From contig NZ_LQPI01000039.1 in the NCBI RefSeq assembly GCF_002101775.1, positions 1 through 64,000 of the forward strand: DNA of 64,000 nt, given 5' to 3'. The position numbers and the translations under genes are program-made. The stretch comes from Mycolicibacter nonchromogenicus (lineage in GTDB: Bacteria > Actinomycetota > Actinomycetes > Mycobacteriales > Mycobacteriaceae). The notes below the pieces were generated by a model, which was not told the DNA's origin, did no database searches, and saw only the letters and a list, made by a program, of their open reading frames with translations. Below are positions 47,972-56,591 of the stretch, piece after piece; the first letter of the stretch is position 1; every line of letters starts with the position of its first letter.

Positions 47972-49852
47972 ATGTACATACGCCGCAGTTTGACCATGCT
48001 GCACGCGGTCCGCGGGTCGGTGCTGTGCTGCGTCGTGCTGGGGTTGTTCGTCACGGCGCTGCCCTTTGTGTCCAATGCTGCCTTCGGCCCGCTGATGCAG
48101 GCCGTAGCCGTCGCAGGGATGAACGGGAACCTCTCGGATGTATGGGGAATGCAGGGTGCGTTGCTGAGTCGTGAGAGCGGTGCCGCCTCCGGCCCGCTCG
48201 ACTGGCTGACGACACCACTGAATTTCACCGTACTGCTGAGTGTTTGGGCGGGTGCTTTGGTGCTGGCGCAAGCGCTGGGTTTCGTCAACGCGTGGATCGG
48301 CGCGCATGTCGAGCGCAGACTTCTGGCCGCGATTCTGCAACGCGTACACGACCACGTTCAATCGCTGTCCCTGGACTTCTTTGTCGGCACGCGCAGCGGT
48401 GCCCTGATTCAGCGTGTGCAACTGGAGGCGCCCTGTGTCCAGCGGTTGTTGACCGACTGCGTCCTCCCACCGGTTGTCGACGCGGTGGTGTTGGTCCTCG
48501 CGCTCGGGTACCTCCTGACGCTGTCCTGGCAGATGACGGTGGTGTCGCTGGTTCTTGCGCCCCTCGCGCTCACGGCTCTGCGCTACGCGGGCAGCAGGCT
48601 CCAGGTGGTGACGCAACGCGCCATGATGGCAAATCGGGCGATGAGTGCGGAATTGGCCGAGACCGCCAGTGGTATCTCGGAGATTCAGGTGTTCAACGCC
48701 CAGCGCCGCCGCAGCGAGATGTTCGGCGAATCGGCGACGTCGGCGACGAAGAACATGGCCGCGATGCGGGTCTGGATGCAGGCATCGACCAACGGCGTTC
48801 AGGTCTTTATCGCGCTGAGCACCGTCTTGGTGCTCGTGAGCGGGATCGCGTGGGGCGGCCGGTGGGGTCTCAGCTTCGCCGGCCTGGTGGTGTTCGTCGC
48901 GTATGTGCCGACGATGTTTGCGGCCGTGCAGCGAATGGTGCTGGCGTATACGACTTACCAGTCGATCCTGCCCCATGTGGCCTCGACTTACGATCTGCTC
49001 GACACCGAGCCGACGGTGCGGGAACTCCCCGACGCCGTCGCATTGCCCGAGATCAGGGGTGATGTGGTGTTCGAGGACGTGTGCTTCGGCTATTCGCCGC
49101 AACAGCAGGTTCTGAACGGGCTGTCATTCTCGGTCGCCGCGGGTGAGACGGTGGCGCTGGTCGGACCGATCGGATCAGGAAAATCCACTGTCTTCAACCT
49201 GCTGCTCCGTTTCCTTGAACCGCAGCGTGGCCGGATTTTTCTGGATGGCAACGATATCCGTGAGGTGACGTTGCACTCGTTGCGCGAACAGGTGTCCAAA
49301 CTGGCGCAGTTCCCGTTCTATCTCAAGGACACCATCCGACAGAATGTTCGACTGGGCAGACACGATGCCGGCGACAGTGACATCGAAGACGCCTGCCGAT
49401 CGGCCCACGTCCATGCGGTGATCGTCGACCCGGCCAAAATGCGGGACGGCTACGACACCGTCATGGACGTCGAGGTGCCGTCGGGAGGGCAGAAGCGGCT
49501 GATCGCCTTCGCGCGGTGCCTACTTCGCCGGCCGCAGGTACTGCTGCTCGACGAGCCGACGGAGAACCTGGATGCCGATCAGCGAGCCCGCGTGACCGCC
49601 GTGATCCGGGAATACGCCGATGCCCGCACCTGTCTGGTGATCAGCCACGACATGGACTTCATTGCGGCAGTGGCCGATCGGATCATCGTGTTGAACCACG
49701 GCAGAGCCGTGGAACAGGGCACCCATGCGGAGTTGATGGATCGTGGTGGCCTGTACAAGCAGCTGTATGACGCCGACAACGCGGACTCCGCCCTACTCGA
49801 GCGCAGCGCTCAGGTAAAGGAGGCGACCCGTCGGGCCGCCGCGCTCGACTGA
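47972..49852 (+). CDS. ABC exporter, permease-ATPase fusion (lasso peptide transporter candidate)
   Basis: The 626-residue half-transporter has about six membrane helices in the first 310 residues. Its ATPase domain carries Walker A GPIGSGKST (about 397), the Q-loop in KLAQFPFYLKD, the signature PSGGQKRL (about 503, a variant of LSGGQ) and Walker B VLLLDEPTENLD (about 523). It ends 31 bp from the convergent lasso precursor gene and is the natural immunity/export (D) component of that cluster, as in other lasso systems. The ATG follows GAGGAGCGGG. Confidence 0.9.
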   Translation: MYIRRSLTMLHAVRGSVLCCVVLGLFVTALPFVSNAAFGPLMQAVAVAGMNGNLSDVWGMQGALLSRESGAASGPLDWLTTPLNFTVLLSVWAGALVLAQALGFVNAWIGAHVERRLLAAILQRVHDHVQSLSLDFFVGTRSGALIQRVQLEAPCVQRLLTDCVLPPVVDAVVLVLALGYLLTLSWQMTVVSLVLAPLALTALRYAGSRLQVVTQRAMMANRAMSAELAETASGISEIQVFNAQRRRSEMFGESATSATKNMAAMRVWMQASTNGVQVFIALSTVLVLVSGIAWGGRWGLSFAGLVVFVAYVPTMFAAVQRMVLAYTTYQSILPHVASTYDLLDTEPTVRELPDAVALPEIRGDVVFEDVCFGYSPQQQVLNGLSFSVAAGETVALVGPIGSGKSTVFNLLLRFLEPQRGRIFLDGNDIREVTLHSLREQVSKLAQFPFYLKDTIRQNVRLGRHDAGDSDIEDACRSAHVHAVIVDPAKMRDGYDTVMDVEVPSGGQKRLIAFARCLLRRPQVLLLDEPTENLDADQRARVTAVIREYADARTCLVISHDMDFIAAVADRIIVLNHGRAVEQGTHAELMDRGGLYKQLYDADNADSALLERSAQVKEATRRAAALD

Positions 49853-49883
49853 CCGCTGCGGCGAGGCGGCCCGCCAGGGGTGC

Positions 49884-50054
49884 TCAGTCGCGTGGGGGCA
49901 GCGGTGCCGCGGTGTCGGGAGTGTCGAAACTGCGCTGGTACCAACCCATGTAGCCGTAGCCGGTGCTGCTGTCCGACAGGTAGTTTCCGCTGCCCTGTGT
50001 GGTGGCGCGGACGTCTCCGATACGGACGACCTGCGGGGGCGAGTAGGAGCGCAT
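49884..50054 (-). CDS. Lasso peptide precursor (A protein)
   Basis: This 56-residue precursor has not the usual size for gene callers. The leader MRSYSPPQVVRIGDVRATTQ has the YxxP motif (Tyr4, Pro7) recognised by RRE domains, a GD pair and the conserved Thr at position -2. Cleavage before Gly21 gives a core starting GSGNYLSD: Gly1 and Asp8 are exactly placed for an 8-residue macrolactam ring. The core then continues for 28 residues, with an aromatic, Gly-rich stretch (GYGYMGWYQRSF) and a Pro/Asp-rich end (LPPRD). Total core is 36 residues, longer than the usual 15-25, so trimming or an extended tail is expected. GGAGG lies 7 bp upstream of the ATG. It follows the C gene by 87 bp. Confidence 0.88.
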   Translation of the reverse strand: MRSYSPPQVVRIGDVRATTQGSGNYLSDSSTGYGYMGWYQRSFDTPDTAAPLPPRD

Positions 50055-50141
50055 GGACGACCTCCAATGATCGGTTACGCGCGGGCTTGGCCTACGAAAG
50101 TGTACTTGTCGCCGCCGAGCGAGACGGGGTGTTTGGACGAA

Positions 50142-51908
50142 TCAACGTCTAACCGCCCCGGAGGCTCCGGTCAGGAGGGCGGGAGCGCCCGCATGATGCA
50201 GGTGGCGCAGCCAGATCTCGATCTGGATTGCCGTGTAGAACTGTGCGACCGCGCCGATGCGCCCGGTGGCGCGCAGCGCATCGGTCCATGCGCCGGTGTC
50301 GGCGTAGCCGCGCTCCACGAGCTCGGGGCGCTCGCCCAGGAACTCCCGCCAACGCGGGTGGCGTTCGAACCCGTGCAGCATCGCCTCGTCCGCGATCGGT
50401 TTCGAGCGCCGCCGAAGGACCTGCTCGCTGACCAGTCCCGCGAAGGCGTACCGCTGTACCGCTCGGTCCACCCGCGGATCCACCGCGATGTTCCACGGCG
50501 TGGCAAGCGCCAAGTCGATCACCGGTGGCGCCAGCAGTGGATGCCGCAGTTCGTAAGTGGCCGCAGGGAACTGGTGGCGGCTTCGGGCGAACTCCGCGCC
50601 GCGCAACACGTTCTCCACAACGGCCTGACCGTGGACTGTCTGCGCCCGGATCGTTGTGGTGACCTGCGCGCGGCGTTGCAGGTCATGGCCCTCGACGTAG
50701 TCGCGGCGTAGCCAGGGCGCGGCTTCGGCGATGTGCGCCGACGGTTGTAGCGCAAGGGTCCGTCCGCGTCGCCATCGGCGCCGTCCTTCCAGTGCCGCGC
50801 GGCGCAGCCAGAACGCGGCGGAGCGTCCGAGTCCGGACTCGGCACTCCACCGCAGCGTTTCGCGCCGTAGTTGCAGCAGCTGTCCGGTCCGCAGTAAGTC
50901 GGCCAGGTACCAGGGCAGCAGGCCCGCGAAGAACACCGCGTCGCCGCCCTCCCCGGTCAGCAGAGTCGATAGGCCCAAGTCTCGCCCGACGGCTTCTTGC
51001 GCGGCGCTCGGAGCCCAGTTGATGATTCGGCGCGTGGGCGCCGGCAGGAAGACGCCCAGTTCCGGTCCGGCGGTGAAGGTGCCGTGCTCGGCGGCGTCGA
51101 TGGGATGCCACGAGGCCGGAGTCGTCTCCAGGGCGGCCTTCATCCACGCCGACTCATCGCTGCCCGGGTAGCCGGGATGGATGAAGCTCAGCGCCGCCAC
51201 CGGTGCCATACCGGTGGCGGCAGCCAAGACCGTCGAGGTGTCCAGGCCGCCCGACAACTCCACCGCCTGGGCGCCGTCGGCGGACAACGCTCCCGCGACA
51301 GCACCCTCGACGGTCTCTCTCAACAGTTCTTGATGGGCGCCGAATCCCTCGTCAATGGGATCCGTCGTTGGTCGCCACCCGCCGCGCAGCCGGGGGCGGC
51401 CGGCGTTGCAGGTGGCGAATTGGCCCACCTGCAGCCGTCGTATGCCGCGGTACGGGGTGTGCGGGCCCAGATGCATGCCGGTGCTGAACAGGTCGGCCAG
51501 GTACTCGTCGTCCACGTCGCGCCAGGCCTGGGTTTCGCGGGCCAGGGCTGCTAAGTCGGTCGACACCACGGTTCCGCTCGGCCGTGCGGCGTAGTACAGC
51601 GGCCGCAGGCCCATCCGATCCCCGATCAGTACGGCGTCGGGCCCGTTCACGACAACTGCCGCGTATTCGCCGATGATGTGCTCGACGGTGTCGGTCTGCC
51701 ACCGCCGAAGCCCGGCTTCCACGATCTGGCCGAACGACGCCGAGGGGGAGAGATTCAACGTGGCGCGCAGCGGCGCCGGATGCGCGAGGTAGCCGTGAAA
51801 CCAGACCGCGGCGTCGCCGACCGCCTCGTACTGCGGCCAGCCCTGTATCGGTGCCCCCGCCTCGGTGGGCAGCGATACCAGGAATCCCTGCAGGGCTGGT
51901 GGCATCAT
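50142..51908 (-). CDS. Lasso cyclase (asparagine synthetase-like C protein)
   Basis: The 588-residue asparagine-synthase homolog has the AMP/PPi loop ELSGGLDTS (about 217-225) and GEGGDAVFF (about 325). The N-terminal glutaminase-like domain begins MMPP and lacks the catalytic Cys2, as usual for lasso cyclases, which use ATP to activate the ring Asp/Glu carboxylate. It forms the isopeptide between the core N-terminus and Asp8. Its ATG overlaps the B-gene stop (ATGA). Confidence 0.9.
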   Translation of the reverse strand: MMPPALQGFLVSLPTEAGAPIQGWPQYEAVGDAAVWFHGYLAHPAPLRATLNLSPSASFGQIVEAGLRRWQTDTVEHIIGEYAAVVVNGPDAVLIGDRMGLRPLYYAARPSGTVVSTDLAALARETQAWRDVDDEYLADLFSTGMHLGPHTPYRGIRRLQVGQFATCNAGRPRLRGGWRPTTDPIDEGFGAHQELLRETVEGAVAGALSADGAQAVELSGGLDTSTVLAAATGMAPVAALSFIHPGYPGSDESAWMKAALETTPASWHPIDAAEHGTFTAGPELGVFLPAPTRRIINWAPSAAQEAVGRDLGLSTLLTGEGGDAVFFAGLLPWYLADLLRTGQLLQLRRETLRWSAESGLGRSAAFWLRRAALEGRRRWRRGRTLALQPSAHIAEAAPWLRRDYVEGHDLQRRAQVTTTIRAQTVHGQAVVENVLRGAEFARSRHQFPAATYELRHPLLAPPVIDLALATPWNIAVDPRVDRAVQRYAFAGLVSEQVLRRRSKPIADEAMLHGFERHPRWREFLGERPELVERGYADTGAWTDALRATGRIGAVAQFYTAIQIEIWLRHLHHAGAPALLTGASGAVRR

Positions 51909-52606
51909 GCCCGCTGGATAACGGTGAAACGGTGCAGGGCGGAATCACTCTCGTTGAGCGCGACGCCGTCCAACTCCACCCAGGCATGGGCTTCGAAGGG
52001 ATACAGCGCCACGCCTATCACGTGCTGGGCCGGCCAGCCGGCTGCGCGAAGAAAGCTGGTCAGGGCGAGCGAACGCGGTAGACAGTCCAGCGGCGCCTGG
52101 CGGGCGGGATAGAGGCCCTCGGCGGTGAAGAAGCGCTGTGTCGTCAGCCGCACGTCAGCCCGCGGCTCGGTGGGGTCGGCGAGTGGGCGGGTGCGCTTGC
52201 AGTAGGCGGAAGCGAAACTCTTTCGCAGGTCGCGGTCCGCGGCGGCCCTTTCGGCCAAGGCGCGCATGATCGTTGGCCTGCGTCGCGCTGCCCGGACGGC
52301 GGCAGGTGGCGGCGTGCGGTGCGGGGCGGGGACCAATCTGCCGGCGGCCATCTGCGACGCGGCGAAGTCGGCGGTGTCGGCAGCCACGGCAGCCGCCGGC
52401 ACTCCATAGGTTTCGGCAAGGGCGGCGAAGTCGCGCTCTGCCGGTGGCCGGGTGAGCTGGACCCACATGGCGGTGCCGATCTCGTCCACCACGTCGTAGA
52501 CACCCGTGGAGAGGTCCAGCAGTACCAATCGGTCGGCTACCTGCGCGCACCGCAGGGCCGGTGCGGGGGCCAGTTGGGGCGGTGAGGAAGGTCCAGGATT
52601 CGGCAC
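51905..52606 (-). CDS. Lasso leader peptidase with fused RRE domain (B protein)
   Basis: The 233-residue protein has a PqqD-like RiPP recognition element at about residues 15-92 (CAQVADRLVLLDLSTGVYDVVDEIG pattern) and a transglutaminase-like cysteine protease domain at about 95-233. Cys175 in PLDCLPRSLAL, His207 in AHAWVEL and Asp213 form the expected Cys-His-Asp triad. RRE and peptidase are fused as in proteobacterial B proteins, whereas most actinobacterial lasso clusters have separate B1 and B2. I chose the GTG after the candidate promoter; frames extending to 52786 would run through it. Confidence 0.88.
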   Translation of the reverse strand: MPNPGPSSPPQLAPAPALRCAQVADRLVLLDLSTGVYDVVDEIGTAMWVQLTRPPAERDFAALAETYGVPAAAVAADTADFAASQMAAGRLVPAPHRTPPPAAVRAARRRPTIMRALAERAAADRDLRKSFASAYCKRTRPLADPTEPRADVRLTTQRFFTAEGLYPARQAPLDCLPRSLALTSFLRAAGWPAQHVIGVALYPFEAHAWVELDGVALNESDSALHRFTVIQRA

Positions 52607-52666
52607 TGTGCTGGGCGACTGTCGGATGATGGGCCAAGAAGGCGACGGGAGCCGCCCAATGGTGTA

Positions 52667-52672
52667 GTTATA
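52667..52672 (-). promoter_or_regulatory. Candidate -10 element for the lasso B-C-(A) operon
   Basis: TATAAC on the minus strand lies 61 bp upstream of the chosen B start in a small AT-rich island. No good -35 hexamer is visible at standard spacing. Confidence 0.4.
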
Positions 52673-52853
52673 CGCCCGAATTTCCGAAATGGGGGGGGAA
52701 TGCCGGATCCGGACCTCGACGGTGCGGCCGGCGTGCAACACCTCGGTGCGGCGGCACCCGCGGGGATTTAGGCGTTTGCGGCCCATGAACTGCGGTCATG
52801 GTGATAGGAGTGGCTGGATCGGCGCCGCCGCGGCCGAGAAGAGGGAGCGAACC

Positions 52854-53351
52854 ATGCATCCGTTGAAGTCGATGGCCGTTGCTGGCCGGGCTCTTGTGGT
52901 TGCCGGGACGGTGCTGGCCGTCGCGGTGGGGATCGCCGGCGTCGCAGCCGCCGACGGCCCGGTCACATTGCGCAGCCGGCTCGGCGACTTCTGTCTGGAC
53001 GCCCCCAGCGCGAACTATTTCGCTGCGGTGGTGATCAACCCCTGCGGTGATTCGGACACCCAGCGCTGGTACCGCAACGGCAAGCAGCTGCAGAACGTGG
53101 CCTTCCCCGGGGGGTGCCTGATCAACCCGGCGGTAGCTGCCACAAATACGGCGGAGATGAGCGTGTTCGCGCATCTCGGACCGTGTGCCGGAATGTGGCC
53201 TCAAGACTGGAATTTCGACCCCAACGGCCAGGTCAAGAATGACACGGGCTGGTACTGCCTCACCGTCCTCGGCGGACCGGGGCCCGGAACGTGGGTCTCC
53301 ACCCGCTACTGCAATGGGGACCCGAGCCAAGGCTGGGATGTCATCTCCTGA
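52854..53351 (+). CDS. Small secreted ricin-type (beta-trefoil) lectin-like protein
   Basis: This 165-residue exported protein has a signal peptide (AGRALVVAGTVLAVAVGIAGVAAA, cleavage about residue 32). The mature part has six cysteines and ricin-B-like features: GDFCLDAP followed by CGDSDTQRWYRNG (QxW-type repeat) and later GWYCLTV...CNGDPSQGWDV. It may bind carbohydrate at the cell surface. It is divergent from the lasso B gene, separated by about 250 bp, and ends 24 bp before the convergent fadD17 stop. The ATG is preceded by GAGGGAGCG. Confidence 0.72.
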   Translation: MHPLKSMAVAGRALVVAGTVLAVAVGIAGVAAADGPVTLRSRLGDFCLDAPSANYFAAVVINPCGDSDTQRWYRNGKQLQNVAFPGGCLINPAVAATNTAEMSVFAHLGPCAGMWPQDWNFDPNGQVKNDTGWYCLTVLGGPGPGTWVSTRYCNGDPSQGWDVIS

Positions 53352-53375
53352 GCCGGCCGGCACCAACAGGAGCGA

Positions 53376-54893
53376 CTATCGGGAGATCCGAAACACCGGA
53401 TCGGCACACTCGGTGCCCTCGGCGGACAACACCCGCTTGAGCACCTTGAAGGTCTCGGTACGCGGCAACTCCGCGGCCACCCGTACATAGGACGGCCACT
53501 GCTTGGGGCCCAGGTCGGGCTGCTCGGCCAGGAATGCGCGGAAGTCGTCGACGTCGAACGACGCCCCTCGGGCCGGCACCAGTGCGGCCATCACCTGATC
53601 GCCCACTGCGGGGTCCGGGATGGGATATACCGCCACTTGGGCGACAGCGTTGTGGCGCAGCAGAATCCGCTCGATGGGGGCGGTCCCCAGGTTCTCGCCG
53701 TCCACCCGCATCCAGTCGCCGAGCCGGCCGGCGAAGTAGGCGTAGCCGGCCTCGTCACGGTAGGCCAGGTCGCCGGAGTGATAGATCCCGCCGGCCATCC
53801 GCTCCGCCTCGGCCTCGGGATCGCGGTAGTAGCCGCGGAATTGGCCGCGCCCACTGGCATTCACCAGCTCCCCGACCACTCCGGGCGGGCACTCTTCGCC
53901 GGTCTCGACGTCGATGATGGTGTTGCCGTCCACCAGTGGCCCCAGTGCCCCGGGCGGGGTGTCCGGGGTGCGCCCGATCGCCACACCCCCCTCGGTGGAG
54001 CCGAAGGCGTCGATCACGGTGCACCCGAACCGGGCCGCGAACCGTTCCAGGTCCCGGGGCGCACCTTCGTTGCCGTAAAGCAGTCGCAGCGGGTTGTCGG
54101 CGTCGTCGGGTGCTGCTGGAGTGGCCAGCACATACGACAGCGGTTTGCCCACGTAGTTGGCGTAGGTGGCGCCGAAGCGGCGCACGTCGGAAAGGAAACC
54201 GGAGGCAGAGAATTTGCGGCGCAACGCGATCGACGCGCGGGCGGCCACCGCCACCGACCAGCCCGCCATCACCGCGTTGGAGTGGAACAGCGGCATCGAC
54301 AGGTAGCAGACGTCCGACGGGCCCAAACCGAATCGTTGCGAGAGCATTATCCCCGGGAACGCCGCCTTCCACTGCGTGCAGCGCACGGCCTTCGGGTCGC
54401 CGCTGGTACCCGAGGTGAAGATCAGCATGAACAGCTCGTCGGGATCGGCGTCCCGAAAGGACACCGGCGTGTCGTCATATCCGGCCAATTCCGATTCCCA
54501 CGAGGGTGATTCGACATCGATCATGCCTGAGACCGTGACGTCGGCGGTGTTGTCGGCCAGTACCAGCTGGCAATCGGCGTGGGCCACGTCGCGCTCCAGC
54601 GCCGCGCCCCGGCGGGTGGGGTTCAAGCCCACCGGCACGATGCCGGTCAGTGCCGCCGCCACCAGCATCGTCGAGAAGAACGGCGTATTGCCCAGCAGCA
54701 CACCGACATGCGGCGGCTTATCCGGATCGAGGCGGGCTCGCAGCGCGGCGCCGAGTCGGGCACCGGCGGCGATGTGGTCTCGCCAGCTGACGAAGGTGTC
54801 CTCGAAGAAGACGCCGCGGTCGTCCACTTCGGCCAGCTGCGCCAGCAGTGCTGTGACGGTGGACTGTTCGTCGAGGGGGGCTGGGGCTGACAT
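53376..54893 (-). CDS. fadD17: Sterol side-chain acyl-CoA ligase FadD17
   Basis: This AMP-forming ligase activates steroid side-chain carboxylates (C24 and C26 acids) to CoA esters. The 505 residues show the P-loop FTSGTSGDPKAVRCTQWK (about 156-173), AFGSTEGGVAIGR (about 289) and the C-terminal Lys in PRTETFKVLKR. As I recall, M. tuberculosis FadD17 (Rv3506) has about 502 residues and lies beside fadE27-fadE26, as here. Only 29 bp separate it from the divergent NTF2-like gene; no KstR box is seen there. Confidence 0.92.
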   Translation of the reverse strand: MSAPAPLDEQSTVTALLAQLAEVDDRGVFFEDTFVSWRDHIAAGARLGAALRARLDPDKPPHVGVLLGNTPFFSTMLVAAALTGIVPVGLNPTRRGAALERDVAHADCQLVLADNTADVTVSGMIDVESPSWESELAGYDDTPVSFRDADPDELFMLIFTSGTSGDPKAVRCTQWKAAFPGIMLSQRFGLGPSDVCYLSMPLFHSNAVMAGWSVAVAARASIALRRKFSASGFLSDVRRFGATYANYVGKPLSYVLATPAAPDDADNPLRLLYGNEGAPRDLERFAARFGCTVIDAFGSTEGGVAIGRTPDTPPGALGPLVDGNTIIDVETGEECPPGVVGELVNASGRGQFRGYYRDPEAEAERMAGGIYHSGDLAYRDEAGYAYFAGRLGDWMRVDGENLGTAPIERILLRHNAVAQVAVYPIPDPAVGDQVMAALVPARGASFDVDDFRAFLAEQPDLGPKQWPSYVRVAAELPRTETFKVLKRVLSAEGTECADPVFRISR

Positions 54894-54922
54894 GGTGATC
54901 AGATTAGTGATGCAATAGAGCG

Positions 54923-55441
54923 GTGACTGATTCGCAGGCCTTCAACGCCGCAGACGCCATAGCCGCCCTGAAGAAAATCGCCGACATCGACGCCATCAAG
55001 GCAGTCAAGTACCGCTACCTGCGGGCCTTGGACACCAAGCACTGGGACGACTTCGCGGCCACCCTGGCCGAAGACGTCACCGCCGCCTACGGCCAGTCGA
55101 TGGGCAGCAAGCACACGTTCGACGACCGTGACTCGCTGGTGGAGTTCATGCGCAACTCGCTTCCCGGCAACGTGATCACCGAGCACCGGGTCAACCATCC
55201 CGAGATCGACCTCACCGGCCCGGACACCGCCACCGGAATCTGGTACCTGCAGGACCGGGTGATCGTTCCCGACGTCAACCTGATGCTGATCGGCGCAGGC
55301 TTCTACCACGACACCTACCGCCGTACCGCCGACGGCTGGAAGCTCAGCCACACCGGATACGAGCGGACCTACGACGCCACCGTGCCCCTGACCGATCTGC
55401 CGGGATTCCACGTGTCGTTCGGGGAGGCCCTGAACCGCTGA
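54923..55441 (+). CDS. SnoaL/NTF2-like protein next to fadE27
   Basis: The 172-residue protein shows IKAVKYRYLRALDTKHWDDFAATLAEDV (about 24-51 by pattern), a SnoaL_4-type helix pair, then GYERTYDAT near the end. Such proteins include aromatic hydroxylase small subunits and dehydratases, but no active site is certain. It starts with GTG, lies divergent from fadD17 and ends 18 bp from the convergent fadE27 stop. I do not recall an equivalent at this place in M. tuberculosis. Confidence 0.82.
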   Translation: MTDSQAFNAADAIAALKKIADIDAIKAVKYRYLRALDTKHWDDFAATLAEDVTAAYGQSMGSKHTFDDRDSLVEFMRNSLPGNVITEHRVNHPEIDLTGPDTATGIWYLQDRVIVPDVNLMLIGAGFYHDTYRRTADGWKLSHTGYERTYDATVPLTDLPGFHVSFGEALNR

Positions 55442-55459
55442 GCCGCCCGGCCCAGCCAA

Positions 55460-56557
55460 CTACGCAGGCGTTTCGGCCAGTTCGCGGCCGATCGCCAGCA
55501 GCTGTCCCGTGGCGCCGCCGAGCGCGAACTCGGTCTGCTTGGCGGCCAGGAAGTAGCGGTGGATCGGGTGGTCGATGTCGATACCGACGCCGCCGTGAAT
55601 GTGAACGATGCTGTGCGCCACCCGGTGGCCGGCCTCGGCCGCCCAGAACGCGGCGGTGGCCACCTGGGTGGTCGCCGGCAGACCCTCGCTGACCCGCCAC
55701 GCCGCCTGGGTCAGCGTCAGCCGCAGCCCCTTGACGTCGATGTAGCCGTCGGCCAGCCGCTGCGACACCGCCTGGAAGCTGCCGATCGGCTTGTCGAACT
55801 GCTCGCGCTCGCGGGCGTATTCGGCAGTCAGGGCCAGGCCGCGCTCCAACACTCCCAGCTGGTAGGCGCTGCGGCCCAGGGCCGCCACATTGACCAGGTG
55901 GTCGAGCACGTCGGCCCCACCCACCAGGCGGCCGGCCTCCACCTCGACTCCGGACAGCTCCAAGTGGCCCACGCTGCCGCGACCGGTGGTGGCCAGCGAA
56001 GTCACGGTCACACCGGGATCGGCGGAGTCGATCAGGAACACCGCTGCACCCGAATCGGTTTCGGCCGCCACCAGGAAGGCGTCAGCGACCGAAGCGAAAC
56101 CGATCTGCGTGCGGGTGCCGGTGAGCCGGTACCCGTCACCCGCGGCGGCCGCCCGGACCGGGCCCTCGCCCATCTCCCCGTCGAGCGCGACGGTGAGGAT
56201 CTTCGTCCCGGCCACGGCCGGAGCGCCCCAGGCCTGCTGCAGCTCTGCGGAGCCGAACTTGGCCAGAGTCTCGGCGGCCAGCACCACCGACTCCAGATAG
56301 GGCACCGCGGCCAGCTGGCGGCCGAGCGCGGTCAGGATCGCCGCTTGTTCCAGCACGCCGAACCCTCCGCCGCCGAGCGGCTCGGCGGCCGCGCTGGACA
56401 CGACGTCGGCGTCGATCAGTTTGCGCCACAGTTCGGTGTCGAAGCGCTGCTGCAGTGCGTCGAGCTCGCGCTGGTGCTCCGGCGTGCACACCGAGTCCAC
56501 GATGGTGCCGACCAGACCCGAGAGGTCGTCAGATGCTTCGGTAGTGGTGAAGTCCAT
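55460..56557 (-). CDS. fadE27: Acyl-CoA dehydrogenase FadE27 (ChsE5 subunit)
   Basis: This is one chain of the FadE26-FadE27 (ChsE4-ChsE5) alpha2beta2 dehydrogenase, which desaturates the C26, C24 and C22 steroid CoA esters. The 365 residues have a reduced N-terminal domain and keep AREREQFDKPIGSFQAVSQ (about 239-257) and HIHGGVGIDIDHPIHRYFLAAK (about 325-346). It follows fadE26 by 34 bp and ends near the convergent NTF2-like gene. Confidence 0.93.
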   Translation of the reverse strand: MDFTTTEASDDLSGLVGTIVDSVCTPEHQRELDALQQRFDTELWRKLIDADVVSSAAAEPLGGGGFGVLEQAAILTALGRQLAAVPYLESVVLAAETLAKFGSAELQQAWGAPAVAGTKILTVALDGEMGEGPVRAAAAGDGYRLTGTRTQIGFASVADAFLVAAETDSGAAVFLIDSADPGVTVTSLATTGRGSVGHLELSGVEVEAGRLVGGADVLDHLVNVAALGRSAYQLGVLERGLALTAEYAREREQFDKPIGSFQAVSQRLADGYIDVKGLRLTLTQAAWRVSEGLPATTQVATAAFWAAEAGHRVAHSIVHIHGGVGIDIDHPIHRYFLAAKQTEFALGGATGQLLAIGRELAETPA

Positions 56558-56591
56558 GAGTCCTTGCCTCCAAAGTCCTTGGGTATGTGGG

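Noticed and set aside
49884..52606. Graspetide or other RiPP class instead of lasso peptide
   Set aside because: There is no ATP-grasp ligase; the asparagine-synthetase plus transglutaminase-like pair and Gly1/Asp8 spacing fit lasso peptides.
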